Source: a virus
Length of the DNA: 23,248 nt
Strand: one strand, 5' to 3'
Virus record (IMG/VR): IMGVR_UViG_3300008262_000316
Span: 1 to 23,248 of that record
Part shown: one piece after another, positions 14,809 through 23,248 of the stretch
How the letters are laid out: each line of letters opens with the position of its first letter
Position numbering within the stretch: position 1 is the stretch's first letter
Program-made: the position numbers and the translations under genes
Notes under the pieces: generated by a model
Database searches by the model: none
What the model was told of the DNA's origin: nothing
What the model saw: only the letters and a program-made list of their open reading frames with translations

Positions 14809-17800
14809 ATGAATCCGTATATATTAACTAAATCTGGAACCTGGCCTTTCGAAAAATATACAATTAGCTTAAATGAATCTGTTATAGATTTTAGAGATGA
14901 AAAATTAGCAGTTGAATTCATGTTTTCTCCTGTTTTTGTAGAAGATAATAATTATACGGAGTTTTATCATTCAAAATTTAATTATAATACTTCTCTATTA
15001 GGCTTAAGTTCAAATTATAATTTTATTACATCTGACTTTGGTGATGTTAATTTACCATTAAAAAATAATTTAAATTTAACATGGACACCTTCTTCGTTTA
15101 GAGGTGGAAACTATGGTAATATATTTTCAGGAATTTTATTGAGAGATAGAAAATTTAAATATTATGGAATAATAACATACCCAAGTAAATTGTTTTTATA
15201 CCCAACACAAGTAAATGCATTAAATGAATATTCTTATGATGTTCCAGATACATTTTCTACTTTAACAGCTATAGATTCGAATGATATTAATAATATATAT
15301 TCACTAATATCTCAAAATTCGGCAGCTATAAATATAAATACAATAGATAGTCCTTTAATATCTTCTATTAATTATTTTTTAACATCTTTTAATAATTACG
15401 AAACAACAAACTTTATAGAATGGACTGCCACAACTTCGGGGTTTAATAAAAATTCGTTTGTTTCGTATTCATCAAGTAAAAGAGACGAATTAAATGATTC
15501 GAATGTTAATGTTTCAATAAGTTCATTTGTTTATATTACATCATCTAATTTTATTAAAAATTTTATAGATATAAATTCTTATAACTTAAATCTAAATGAT
15601 ATTTTATCATCTAATACATATTATAGATCAAATACATTTTTTTCAAATATAACATCAATAGAGTATAAAACATTTATTAAACAAATAACATCATCTAATT
15701 ATTTTATACAAACATCTTCTGTTTTGTTAGAATATGATTCATTCCAATTAATAGATAATCTTCCAGCTAGTGCTATAAAAACAGGGAATTCTAATGAGAT
15801 ATCAACGATTCCAAAAAATATTTTATCATTAAAAAGTTCTTCTATAAATAATATAGTTTATAATCTTTCTGGTAACATAACAAAATGTTTGAACAAAATT
15901 ATAAATTTCACAGAAATCTATAATCCAGTAGATTATAGTATTAATTTAGAAAAACCAGGTGCTAAAATAAGACCAGATACTTGTAGACTTTGTTATGATA
16001 TAAAATTTGTTGATTATACTAACGGACAAATAAATGAATTTGGTGATGAATATGATGATTTTGATATAAAACCAGACAGATCTATAGGTGGTTCGTCTAT
16101 TATTAAACAAAATAATAATATACTAACTTTTCAGATGTTTCAATCTGCTATTAGACCAGAACTTCCATTAGAAAATATGGAAAACTGTGTTTTAAGTTCT
16201 GTTTTAAATTTAGATAATTCAAATTTTAAATATTTAAATACATGGACACCTGATCTATTTTCATTTGAATCTAAAAAGACATCAATATCTGGTGTCCCTG
16301 GAAAATATTTAGGACTTAGATATATAGCAGAACTCCCATATATATCAGAAAACGAAAGTATACAATCTTCTATATTTTCTGTTTCTAGTTTTCCTTCTTT
16401 ATCTATTAATTCACCAATATCAATATCAAATCATAATGACACACTAAACTGGAATTTAAAATATCCTCCATATTATTATATTTTTAATGCTTCTTATAAT
16501 ACAACTAACTCATTAATAAATTATACAAATAAAAATTCTTTAATGTTTTATTTGTCATCAACGGTGCTTTCAAATACATCAAGTATAACAAGCGATGATC
16601 CTTATGATAATACATGTGTAGTTGATTTATATACAAGTGTATATTCTGATTATGATATAGTAGAGCTACCATTAAAACAGTATGGAATAAACGATTATAT
16701 AAAATACGAATTAATAGGTAACAATAGATCTGATTTCGATTTGTCTAAATTAAAAGCATATATAATAGATATACCAAATTTATCTAAATTGAATGAAGTT
16801 AATATTTTAACAGAATATAGTATGGTTAGTTCTCCATATATACCAGCAATTAATGGTTCTTTTTTAAGATTGGTTTATAATTTAGGTGAAGGTGGTGGAA
16901 TATTCACTTTAAAACCTACACTTTCTACAAAAGTAGGAGAATTAGAGTCTTATTGGGCAACTTCATTTCCTGTGGCATTCGATACAGAAATTAAAAATTA
17001 TATAAAACCATTTCCTATAAAAACCATATTTAGTGATATAACGAGTGTTAGACTATCAATAGAAGAATTAACATCAGTATCTTCTATAAATTTAAAAGAC
17101 ACTGAAATATGTTGGATATTTCAAGAACTTTCGGGTTTTGAAGTAAAAAATCTTACACCAAATTCTAATATTACAATTCCTGTAATAGAATCTGGTGTTT
17201 TTTATAATTTTGATGATGTTAATTTGATAGAAATTGTTGGGTTATTTGAAACACCATATAATATAACATTATCATCATTTTATTATGAATCAAAAACAAC
17301 AAAAACAATAAACCCAGATTTATTTAATTTGTACCATGAAAAATCAATTTTAATAAAAAGAAATGACATTGATTTAAAAAACGAATATAAATTATTAAAA
17401 TTTGATTGTAAAGTTCCTTTATATAATAAAATATTTGATGTTAATCCAACATCAACTGTAATGTGGAACTGGGATTATACAACAAATCAATCGGCTGTTT
17501 CTGCTTATATATGCCCATCCGATTATTCAGTAAGCTCATTAGATGTTTTTTTAAATGATATAAATTTAAATGTAATAAAATATGATGAAAATACTGTTTT
17601 GGAAGGTGGTGTTTTAAGTAGTATATTTATTTTAATAGAAGCAGAAAAAACAATAACAGAAGATGAGTATCCATTTAATATAAGATCAGAAGTAAGAGAC
17701 GCTGGAAATGTATTTATTTCTGAATTAAATACAGAGATAAAAACACATCCATCGTCTGATGTATTTTCATCTGATTTTAAAATAAATTATACAAATTTTT

Positions 17801-20229
17801 TGAGTTATGATTTAATTAATACAGATTCTAAAATAAATTCTGTGACAAGACCTCCTAATGGAACTAATGTTTTTTATATAGAAGCTTTAAAATTAAATTC
17901 ATTACAATCTTCTATAAGTTCAATGAAGTGGGTAATAAATAATACAGTAACTCCTCTTTCATCCAAATCTCTACCATATAACTATTCGGAAACTATAAAT
18001 TTAACAAAAGATGTTTCTGGTTTTTTTGATGCTGATTTAATTAAAGATTTTAATTTATATAAAACAATATTAAAAAATTATACAAATCTTGAAATAGTAA
18101 ATCCTTTATCAACAACGAATATATTAACATCTAGCGAAGTTGATTTATTAAACTTTTATTTAGACCCGTTTAGACTTACAGAAATTGGATCAGTATTAAA
18201 TAGCATGATTAGTTCTGTAAACAATACACCTCTTGCTACTTCTATTTATTTAACAACAACAAGTTTATATATTAGTAGCTTTGATACAGAAACAGAAAGA
18301 GATTTGTTTTTGAACCAACAAAAAGACGTTTATTCTTTTTCTTATTTCGGTGAAACAAAAACTAATTCAGATATAATTGATGGTGAAGAAGTTTTTTCTA
18401 CATATGATTTATATTCATTAAATTTATATACTTCTTCAAATACATTCGTATTATCAGATAATCAAAGTGTTATCAATAGCTTTTCTTCTAATAATATAGT
18501 AGGTAAAAATAACATAATAGATACAAAAACATACTTAAATCAAACAAGTTCTTTTGAATATAGTATATATGAACAGAATATTGAAAAAGAAGCATATTCA
18601 GAATATGAAGTTTCTTTATTTTTAGAAAACGTTTCGATTGTAAACTGGAGTGGTTTATATAATTTTAAACAAACAGCAAAAATAATAATACCCGCTGAAA
18701 TAGAATTTTTAACAACACCAGATATATATTTAATACCAAGATTTACATGGATTCCTGACTGGAAACAAAAAAATAAAACAAAAAGATCAGTTTTTAAATT
18801 TATTTGTGATGGAAATACTAGAACATTCAATATAACAGGAACAAATTCTTTAACAAATAATTCCGATATACAAGTATATTTAAATAATAGTTTAATATAT
18901 CCTAATATATTATTTTTAGATACCCCCAATTTTAGTTTTATTTCCAATGGAATTACAAAAACTTTTAATATTTCAGGATTAGGGACTATTAATGATCCTA
19001 CATATATAAACGTATATAGTAACAATATTTTATTAACACCTGTTATACAATATACATTATCTAGTAATTTAGTAACTTTACAAAATGCTGTTTCGAGTGG
19101 ATCTAAAATTGATATTTATATACCAAATGGATATGAACTTTCTGATAATATCGTAACATTAGCAACATTTCCTGTATCTGGATCTTTGTTGGATATTTAT
19201 GGATTACCTAATGAATTGTATTATAACAACAGTTTAACTAATAAATTTATTAGTATATTAGATGATTTTAATAAAACGGATGTTCATTTATTGACTGGAA
19301 AAACATACGGAAATACTTTATCTGGTAATTTTTATAATATAATACTTCAGGGACTTCAAGACACTGATATTTTACCTGATGATCCTATACAAATAGTATT
19401 TGGAATTAAAGATGAAAATGATAATACAACAATATTAGATGATCAAATAATAGACGATCCTTCTCAATATATATTATCACATAATGAAATTTATATTAGT
19501 GGTATAAACATACCAACAACTCAAGAAATATATAATACAGATGGTATGCCTGTATGTTTAACAGCTTTTAATAGATTTTTCCCTATAGAAAGTTCTGTAT
19601 CTTACTTGGGACTTGATGAATTAAGTTCATCAGAATTAAAGTTGTTTTATTATCCAATAACAGCATGTACTCATAAAAGAGAGTATAATGAAAACGGAAT
19701 TGTTACTGGAAATATTATATCATTCAATCCTAAATTAGATGAATATGAACCTTTTAGATTTTTGTTTTATCCAGAGGTCAATGATTTAGATTTAGATTCT
19801 AAAAGAATTATAAAAGTAAAACAAATAATAGAAACAATTCCAACAAATTCTCCTAATATATTAGAATATGATAAATCTAATGTTGTATATACACTAAGTT
19901 CAGATTTTTGGTCAGTGTCTTCTACTTTTCCCGCTATATCAAATGGTTATGTAGAATTATTTAAAATAAATACAGGTGATCCTGCGATACCATTAACTGT
20001 TTCTGATTTTGGTGTATCTAATCTAGTATTAACTGCTTCTGCTTTTTTAGCTTCTAAAATAACAGATTATACATTTTCAAAATACACTTCTTCTGAATAT
20101 TCAGAAGAAAGAAATCTTTGGAATACTTCATATCAAACAGTAATAGGAAACGAGAATTATCCAACAGTTTCTTTATTGGCAAAAAGTAAAAATACATACA
20201 GTATTTTTGATGAAATATCATCAGTTTAA
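14809..20229 (+). CDS. Giant tail or baseplate structural protein, 1806 aa
   Basis: The longest gene here; I recognise no family for the whole. It is rich in Ser, Asn, Thr, Ile and Tyr, strand-rich, without signal peptide or membrane segments, and very low in Cys apart from one CRLC (392-395). Residues 1329-1374 and 1375-about 1438 are two copies of a beta unit of the form F-x-F-x-x-x-G-x-T-(K/R)-T-F-N-I-(T/S)-G...V-Y-x-N-x-x-x-x-x-P, a layout common in phage structural beta domains. The segment around MWNWDYTTNQ (about 883) may be another beta domain. It sits between the 1441-aa protein and the fibre genes, so a role in the outer baseplate or as a fibre-attachment scaffold is likely but inferred. 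The upstream AT-rich run (TATAATTATATAAAG) may hold a promoter; no TAAATA box is present. Confidence 0.68.
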   Translation: MNPYILTKSGTWPFEKYTISLNESVIDFRDEKLAVEFMFSPVFVEDNNYTEFYHSKFNYNTSLLGLSSNYNFITSDFGDVNLPLKNNLNLTWTPSSFRGGNYGNIFSGILLRDRKFKYYGIITYPSKLFLYPTQVNALNEYSYDVPDTFSTLTAIDSNDINNIYSLISQNSAAININTIDSPLISSINYFLTSFNNYETTNFIEWTATTSGFNKNSFVSYSSSKRDELNDSNVNVSISSFVYITSSNFIKNFIDINSYNLNLNDILSSNTYYRSNTFFSNITSIEYKTFIKQITSSNYFIQTSSVLLEYDSFQLIDNLPASAIKTGNSNEISTIPKNILSLKSSSINNIVYNLSGNITKCLNKIINFTEIYNPVDYSINLEKPGAKIRPDTCRLCYDIKFVDYTNGQINEFGDEYDDFDIKPDRSIGGSSIIKQNNNILTFQMFQSAIRPELPLENMENCVLSSVLNLDNSNFKYLNTWTPDLFSFESKKTSISGVPGKYLGLRYIAELPYISENESIQSSIFSVSSFPSLSINSPISISNHNDTLNWNLKYPPYYYIFNASYNTTNSLINYTNKNSLMFYLSSTVLSNTSSITSDDPYDNTCVVDLYTSVYSDYDIVELPLKQYGINDYIKYELIGNNRSDFDLSKLKAYIIDIPNLSKLNEVNILTEYSMVSSPYIPAINGSFLRLVYNLGEGGGIFTLKPTLSTKVGELESYWATSFPVAFDTEIKNYIKPFPIKTIFSDITSVRLSIEELTSVSSINLKDTEICWIFQELSGFEVKNLTPNSNITIPVIESGVFYNFDDVNLIEIVGLFETPYNITLSSFYYESKTTKTINPDLFNLYHEKSILIKRNDIDLKNEYKLLKFDCKVPLYNKIFDVNPTSTVMWNWDYTTNQSAVSAYICPSDYSVSSLDVFLNDINLNVIKYDENTVLEGGVLSSIFILIEAEKTITEDEYPFNIRSEVRDAGNVFISELNTEIKTHPSSDVFSSDFKINYTNFLSYDLINTDSKINSVTRPPNGTNVFYIEALKLNSLQSSISSMKWVINNTVTPLSSKSLPYNYSETINLTKDVSGFFDADLIKDFNLYKTILKNYTNLEIVNPLSTTNILTSSEVDLLNFYLDPFRLTEIGSVLNSMISSVNNTPLATSIYLTTTSLYISSFDTETERDLFLNQQKDVYSFSYFGETKTNSDIIDGEEVFSTYDLYSLNLYTSSNTFVLSDNQSVINSFSSNNIVGKNNIIDTKTYLNQTSSFEYSIYEQNIEKEAYSEYEVSLFLENVSIVNWSGLYNFKQTAKIIIPAEIEFLTTPDIYLIPRFTWIPDWKQKNKTKRSVFKFICDGNTRTFNITGTNSLTNNSDIQVYLNNSLIYPNILFLDTPNFSFISNGITKTFNISGLGTINDPTYINVYSNNILLTPVIQYTLSSNLVTLQNAVSSGSKIDIYIPNGYELSDNIVTLATFPVSGSLLDIYGLPNELYYNNSLTNKFISILDDFNKTDVHLLTGKTYGNTLSGNFYNIILQGLQDTDILPDDPIQIVFGIKDENDNTTILDDQIIDDPSQYILSHNEIYISGINIPTTQEIYNTDGMPVCLTAFNRFFPIESSVSYLGLDELSSSELKLFYYPITACTHKREYNENGIVTGNIISFNPKLDEYEPFRFLFYPEVNDLDLDSKRIIKVKQIIETIPTNSPNILEYDKSNVVYTLSSDFWSVSSTFPAISNGYVELFKINTGDPAIPLTVSDFGVSNLVLTASAFLASKITDYTFSKYTSSEYSEERNLWNTSYQTVIGNENYPTVSLLAKSKNTYSIFDEISSV
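18793..19122 (+). repeat. Two-copy beta-domain repeat in the 1806-aa protein
   Basis: Copy A (from residue 1329) reads FKFICDGNTRTFNITG then IQVYLNNSLIYPN. Copy B (from residue 1375) reads FSFISNGITKTFNISG then INVYSNNILLTPV. The order and spacing of conserved positions are kept, with offset 46 residues, so it is an internal duplication diverged at DNA level. Confidence 0.65.
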
Positions 20230-20245
20230 AATAAAAAAAAATAAG

Positions 20246-20251
20246 TAAATA
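20246..20251 (+). promoter_or_regulatory. GTAAATA element before the tail fibre gene
   Basis: AAGTAAATAATATAATAC precedes A-rich sequence and the ATG at 20268; TAAATA ends 16 bases before it. It has the same GTAAATA start as before gp21, the 72-aa gene, gp23 and the 331-aa gene. It would allow separate expression of the fibre cassette. Confidence 0.42.
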
Positions 20252-20267
20252 ATATAATACAAAAAAC

Positions 20268-22136
20268 ATGAGCGATTTTATTCCTATAGAAATTAGATAT
20301 CTTGATGATTTAATAACACCATTATCTGGAGATACGATATTTCCAGTTTCGTATGGCACAGAAGATGATGGTTACGAAGTAAGATCTGCTACTATTAATA
20401 ATGTCCTTGATTTTATTAAATCAATGACACAAGACTCGTCTTTTAATAGTTTAAATGTAAGCAATTCAGCAACAATTCAAAATTTTCTAAATATAGGACA
20501 AGTTTCAAATGATCTTGGTTATGAATTATATGTTGATGGAAATGTTCTGATAAGTGGTTCTATTTCTGCATTAAGTACTGTTAACTTTTTTACAACAAAC
20601 GTAACAAAAACATCTTCTATGTGGTTAACTGGTGCAAGTTCTGTATCATTAAAAGTAGAACAACCATTTAATTTTCCTGTAGCACAGTTTTATGACGGAA
20701 ACAACATTTCACTTCATATTGATGGTGTTGATACAAGATCCGGAAATGTTGGAATTAAAACATTAACACCGAACGAAAGTTTAACTGTATTTGGAAATAT
20801 AAGTTCTAGTAATATTGTATATTCTTCTGATATTAATACATATAATTGTAACACTAATTCATTAACATCTAGTTTTTTAAATAATACAAATAATAGTAAT
20901 TTAGCAACTACCAGCGGATCTAATACAAATATTGGAAACTTAAGTTCAGCAACAACCAGAATTTTAGGAAATGTATTAATAAACTCTGTTAGTAGTATAA
21001 ATGATGTTGATACTATAATTGGAAATGAAAACTCGGATGTTTATATTAACGGTTATCTGTTTACAAAAAATGTATCTTGCGATGGAAACATTTATATAAA
21101 TTTAGATTCTCCTAATTATTTTAATTTAGGAAATTCTAATGCAGTTAATTCTATACAAGGGAATACTTCATTAAGCGGAAATGTTTTTATTGATGGAAAT
21201 GTTGTGATAAATTCAGATGATTCTGATAATACATTTTTAAATACAGGAAATAATACTGGTAATGTTTATATTGGAAACCCACTAAACACAACAAATATAA
21301 ATTCAAAAAATTATACAATTAATACTATATTAACTAGTGATTTTTTATATTATAATTTTACAGAATATGAAAGTTTAACTTCAACCATAGAAGATATTTT
21401 TAACACTAGTACTGTTGTATTCAGTTCTATAGAAGTAAATTCATTAGTTGATAATTTAACATCTTTACAATATAAAATTTTAACAAATGTAGAAGCTGAA
21501 AATATTGATTTATATCAAAAAACATGTATTTATGGAAATAGTGATTTTTATGTAAATTTAAAAAGTTCGAATCTAGATATTGATTCTTTAAACACTATAA
21601 ATTTAAGAAGTTTATCTGGTGGTTCTATTAATATAGGAAATTCAAGATCTGGTACATTTTTATTAGGAAATTTAATAGGAATTAATAATGAAAATGATGG
21701 TTTAGAAAAAAATACATTTATAAATAATGAACAATCATCTGGTAGTGTATATATAGGAAATTCACAAAATACAGTAAACATAGAAGCTTCTTCAGTTAAT
21801 ATAAATTCTGTTAGTGGAATAGAAACTAATATAGGAAATTTAAATTCAACAACAAATGTAACAAATTTAAATATAATAGGAGGGTTAAGTGCATCGGCTG
21901 GAACATTTAGTCTTAAAAATGTTGAAATAGAAAATCTTATTATTTCTGAAAATTTATTATCATTAAAAAATACTAAAGTAAATGATTCATTGGAAATAAG
22001 TGATACGGTTTCTTTATCATCTGTAAAGTTTACTGGAGAAATTTTTAGTAACGTTGAAAGTGTAACAGCAACCAACTCTTATATTAAAGTTTTAATTAAC
22101 AATGAATACAAATATATAAGATTGTTTGATATTTAA
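20268..22136 (+). CDS. Tail fibre protein with repetitive beta body, 622 aa
   Basis: Probable trimeric tail fibre. The N terminus (about 5-50: IRYLDDLITPLSGDTIFPV...YEVRSATINNVLDFI) matches the virion-attachment layout of many tail fibres, an L-x-x-L-x-x-D-x-x-x-P-V start leading to a short helix. At about 159 comes GNVGIKTLTPNESLTVFGNI, the GNVGIGT-x-x-P-x-x-x-L-T-V-x-G motif widespread in phage fibre shafts. The rest is a string of IGN units (e.g. VYIGNPLNTTNI, INIGNSRSGTFLLGN, VYIGNSQNTVNI, TNIGNLNSTTNV) that suggest a triple-beta or beta-solenoid shaft. It ends SYIKVLINNEYKYIRLFDI, a plausible capping strand pair. There is no S74 chaperone domain. It overlaps no downstream start once the ATG at 22141 is used. 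Confidence 0.78.
   Translation: MSDFIPIEIRYLDDLITPLSGDTIFPVSYGTEDDGYEVRSATINNVLDFIKSMTQDSSFNSLNVSNSATIQNFLNIGQVSNDLGYELYVDGNVLISGSISALSTVNFFTTNVTKTSSMWLTGASSVSLKVEQPFNFPVAQFYDGNNISLHIDGVDTRSGNVGIKTLTPNESLTVFGNISSSNIVYSSDINTYNCNTNSLTSSFLNNTNNSNLATTSGSNTNIGNLSSATTRILGNVLINSVSSINDVDTIIGNENSDVYINGYLFTKNVSCDGNIYINLDSPNYFNLGNSNAVNSIQGNTSLSGNVFIDGNVVINSDDSDNTFLNTGNNTGNVYIGNPLNTTNINSKNYTINTILTSDFLYYNFTEYESLTSTIEDIFNTSTVVFSSIEVNSLVDNLTSLQYKILTNVEAENIDLYQKTCIYGNSDFYVNLKSSNLDIDSLNTINLRSLSGGSINIGNSRSGTFLLGNLIGINNENDGLEKNTFINNEQSSGSVYIGNSQNTVNIEASSVNINSVSGIETNIGNLNSTTNVTNLNIIGGLSASAGTFSLKNVEIENLIISENLLSLKNTKVNDSLEISDTVSLSSVKFTGEIFSNVESVTATNSYIKVLINNEYKYIRLFDI
20920..21860 (+). repeat. IGN repeat region in the tail fibre
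   Basis: At least five units of the form (Y/N/T)-I-G-N-x-x-(x)-(T/S)-x-x-(I/L/V) occur near 20926, 21261, 21631, 21750 and 21830, often followed by another short G-N-x-hydrophobic turn. Spacing is irregular, and the DNA copies share TATTGGAAA or ATAGGAAAT. Confidence 0.6.
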
Positions 22137-22140
22137 AAAA

Positions 22141-22869
22141 ATGAAATATATAATACCAGATCACATAAGCGGTAATACTTGGGAAGGAATAAGTACTATA
22201 ACTATATTGGAGTCTGGATCTGCTGTGAATTTAACTGGTTGTGATGCTAGAATACAAGTAAGACTTAACAATAATATATCCAGTCCTGTTTATTTAGAGT
22301 TATCTACAGAGGATGATACTATAGAATTAACATTTCCAGACCAAGGTTGTATTACAGTACCACCTTGTTTAGTAGACTTACCTCCAGGAAAATATTATTA
22401 TGGATTAATGTTAACATTTCCAAACGGAAATTCTAAAACATATCTTGAAGGAGAATGGAAAATATTACCAAGTACAGTAAGAAAATCTATTGCTAGTAAT
22501 AAAATGGAGGTTTATAAAAAATATATATATTTTGGTGCAGATGAAATATCAGAAGCTCCTAATACATCTGATGATATTAAAGCACTTTCAAACTATCATC
22601 CAAAATCATATAATGGGTTTGGATTTGATATTACTATACCACAAGGAACTAAAAGAATAGTGGTTGCTTATCCAAGTCAACTAAGAGATTTAACAGACAT
22701 AAGCTTTAGAAATTTTGGTAATGTTTCTGTTTTAGATAGATTCCTCAAAAAAACCATAAATGTTACATCAGAAGGGAGTAATGGAATTATAAGCGTTCCT
22801 TATAAAGTATATTATTATATACCTACTGTTTCTTATGGGGCATCGGTAACTTATGATGTAATTATATAA
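22141..22869 (+). CDS. BppU-like two-domain tail protein, 242 aa
   Basis: Residues 1-112 match the layout of the N-terminal domain of lactococcal-type upper baseplate protein BppU: a W-E-G strand (TWEGISTITI), LTGCDARIQVRL, an LELSTEDD strand, then LPPGKYYYGLMLTFPNGNSKTYLEGEWKI. In fibre cassettes this domain joins a receptor-binding part to the virion. Residues about 126-242 (YFGADEI... IVVAYPSQLRDLTDISF ... YKVYYYIPTVSYGASVTYDVII) form a beta domain of a type often found at the ends of tail proteins, ending in the virion surface layer. The ATG at 22141 is preferred to a TTG at 22126 that would overlap the fibre stop. It lies 4 bases after the fibre stop and 4 bases before the next fibre gene, so the three are likely co-transcribed. 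Confidence 0.68.
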   Translation: MKYIIPDHISGNTWEGISTITILESGSAVNLTGCDARIQVRLNNNISSPVYLELSTEDDTIELTFPDQGCITVPPCLVDLPPGKYYYGLMLTFPNGNSKTYLEGEWKILPSTVRKSIASNKMEVYKKYIYFGADEISEAPNTSDDIKALSNYHPKSYNGFGFDITIPQGTKRIVVAYPSQLRDLTDISFRNFGNVSVLDRFLKKTINVTSEGSNGIISVPYKVYYYIPTVSYGASVTYDVII

Positions 22870-22873
22870 TAGT

Positions 22874-23248
22874 ATGCCTTATTCATTTCTTCCAATACCA
22901 AAAGGATTTCAAAGATTAGATCCATTTCCTCTTGATTCAACGTTTGTTTTTGAAACATTACAAGATTTAACAAATTATGCTTTAAATTTAAATGATACTG
23001 CTTATATAGGTCAAATTTGTTCTGTTATTTCAGAAGAATCGTTATATTTAATAAAACCAGATAGAACATTAAAAAAAATAAATGATGATAGTTCTTTTTT
23101 TGCATTTGTTTCATCAACTTCTTCTGTATGGGTTTATCAAGGAACTGATTTAAAACAGCTTAGTTCTAATTGGGAAAGTACTTTTACCACAGTAAATTCT
23201 AATTCAGCTAATTGGAACTATCAAGGAACAGATTTAAAACAGCTTAGT
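22874..23248 (+). CDS. Tail fibre / appendage protein with 28-residue repeats, 3'-partial
   Basis: The start of another fibre-like gene cut by the window end (125 codons seen). The N-terminal domain MPYSFLPIPKGFQRLDPFPLDSTFVFETL... (RLDPFPLD-x-x-x-V/F motif, then helix, AYIGQICSVIS strand and YLIKPDRTLKKI) is of a kind found at the front of many T4-like appendage proteins. From residue 84 on, tryptophan-bearing repeats begin: YQGTDLKQLS occurs twice, 28 residues apart, separated by SNWESTFTTVNSNSANW. Such W-x-S-x-x-x-x-V-x-x-N-S-A-x-W strings are typical of trimeric coiled-coil fibre shafts. It follows the BppU-like gene by 4 bases. Confidence 0.75.
   Translation, partial: MPYSFLPIPKGFQRLDPFPLDSTFVFETLQDLTNYALNLNDTAYIGQICSVISEESLYLIKPDRTLKKINDDSSFFAFVSSTSSVWVYQGTDLKQLSSNWESTFTTVNSNSANWNYQGTDLKQLS
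23135..23248 (+). repeat. 84-base (28-residue) tandem repeat, cut by window end
   Basis: TATCAAGGAACTGATTTAAA (from 23135) recurs at 23219 with a single change (T to A), followed in both by ACAGCTTAGT, giving an 84-base period kept in frame. The high DNA identity suggests recent duplication or ongoing recombination. The number of further copies is unknown. Confidence 0.8.

Noticed and set aside
18540-19025. 161-residue minus-strand frame inside the 1806-aa gene
   Set aside because: It lies wholly within a long coherent gene and has the hydrophobic antisense composition expected of AT-rich coding DNA.
20920-21860. Possible CRISPR-like array from the recurring TATTGGAAA strings
   Set aside because: The copies are short, irregularly spaced and in frame with a fibre protein; they code for IGN units, not spacers and repeats.
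21548-22075. 175-residue minus-strand frame inside the tail fibre gene
   Set aside because: It is antisense to the IGN-repeat coding region with no start signal; a shadow.
22126-22140. TTG at 22126 as start of the BppU-like gene
   Set aside because: It would overlap the tail fibre stop and adds only MIFKK; the ATG at 22141 gives a normal start.
1-23248. Prophage or lysogeny genes, tRNAs, insertion sequences
   Set aside because: No integrase, repressor, transposase, terminal inverted repeats or cloverleaf sequence could be seen on either strand.

Overview
The window is part of the genome of a T4-like tailed phage (myovirus morphology, class Caudoviricetes). It carries head, neck and baseplate genes of the T4 superfamily: gp13, gp4, gp21, gp22, gp23, a probable gp16, gp25 and gp6, plus the gp44 clamp loader. 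The DNA is very AT-rich, arginine is mostly AGA, and genes are packed with only short gaps. No CRISPR array, insertion sequence, tRNA, integrase or rRNA was seen. None of the starts I examined has a convincing Shine-Dalgarno sequence close to the ATG; most are preceded by an A/T-rich TAAATA-type element. Lack of Shine-Dalgarno use is known in Bacteroidota, so a Bacteroidota host is possible, but this is inference and other AT-rich aquatic hosts are not excluded.

Layout. Bases 2-4680 (+ strand) form a head block: neck protein gp13 (5' end outside the window), gp4 head-completion nuclease, gp21 prohead protease, a small Cys-rich protein in the position of a core protein, gp22 scaffold and gp23 major capsid protein. 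A strong hairpin terminator follows gp23. Bases 4774-6030 hold a 79-aa hypothetical gene and a 331-aa protein whose N terminus looks like a T4 capsid-targeting propeptide. Bases 6032-8096 are a mixed-strand patch: probable small terminase gp16 (-), clamp loader gp44 (+) from its own sigma70-like promoter, and an unknown 178-aa gene (-). From 8133 to the right end the + strand carries the baseplate and adhesion block: gp25, gp6, a 1441-aa multidomain protein (PKD-like domains, probable beta-propeller, zinc ribbon), a 1806-aa protein, a 622-aa tail fibre, a BppU-like two-domain protein, and the start of another fibre with 28-residue repeats.

How it works together. gp22, the small Cys-rich protein and possibly the 331-aa protein would form or fill the prohead core inside a gp23 shell. 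gp21 would then cleave them at (I/L)xE|A sites. gp16 takes part in packaging, and gp4 and gp13 finish the portal vertex and neck. gp25 and gp6 form baseplate wedges, to which the large proteins and fibres probably attach. Late genes appear to be driven by TATAAATA/GTAAATA elements a few bases before the ATG. The clearest case is a 12-base palindrome between the 178-aa gene and gp25 that reads TATAAATA on both strands.

Most notable points: the overlapping divergent late promoters at 8108-8119; the probable capsid-targeting sequence on the 331-aa protein; the codon and GC island that coincides with gp23; the Cys-knuckle core-like protein; and the PKD/propeller/zinc-ribbon baseplate-region protein.
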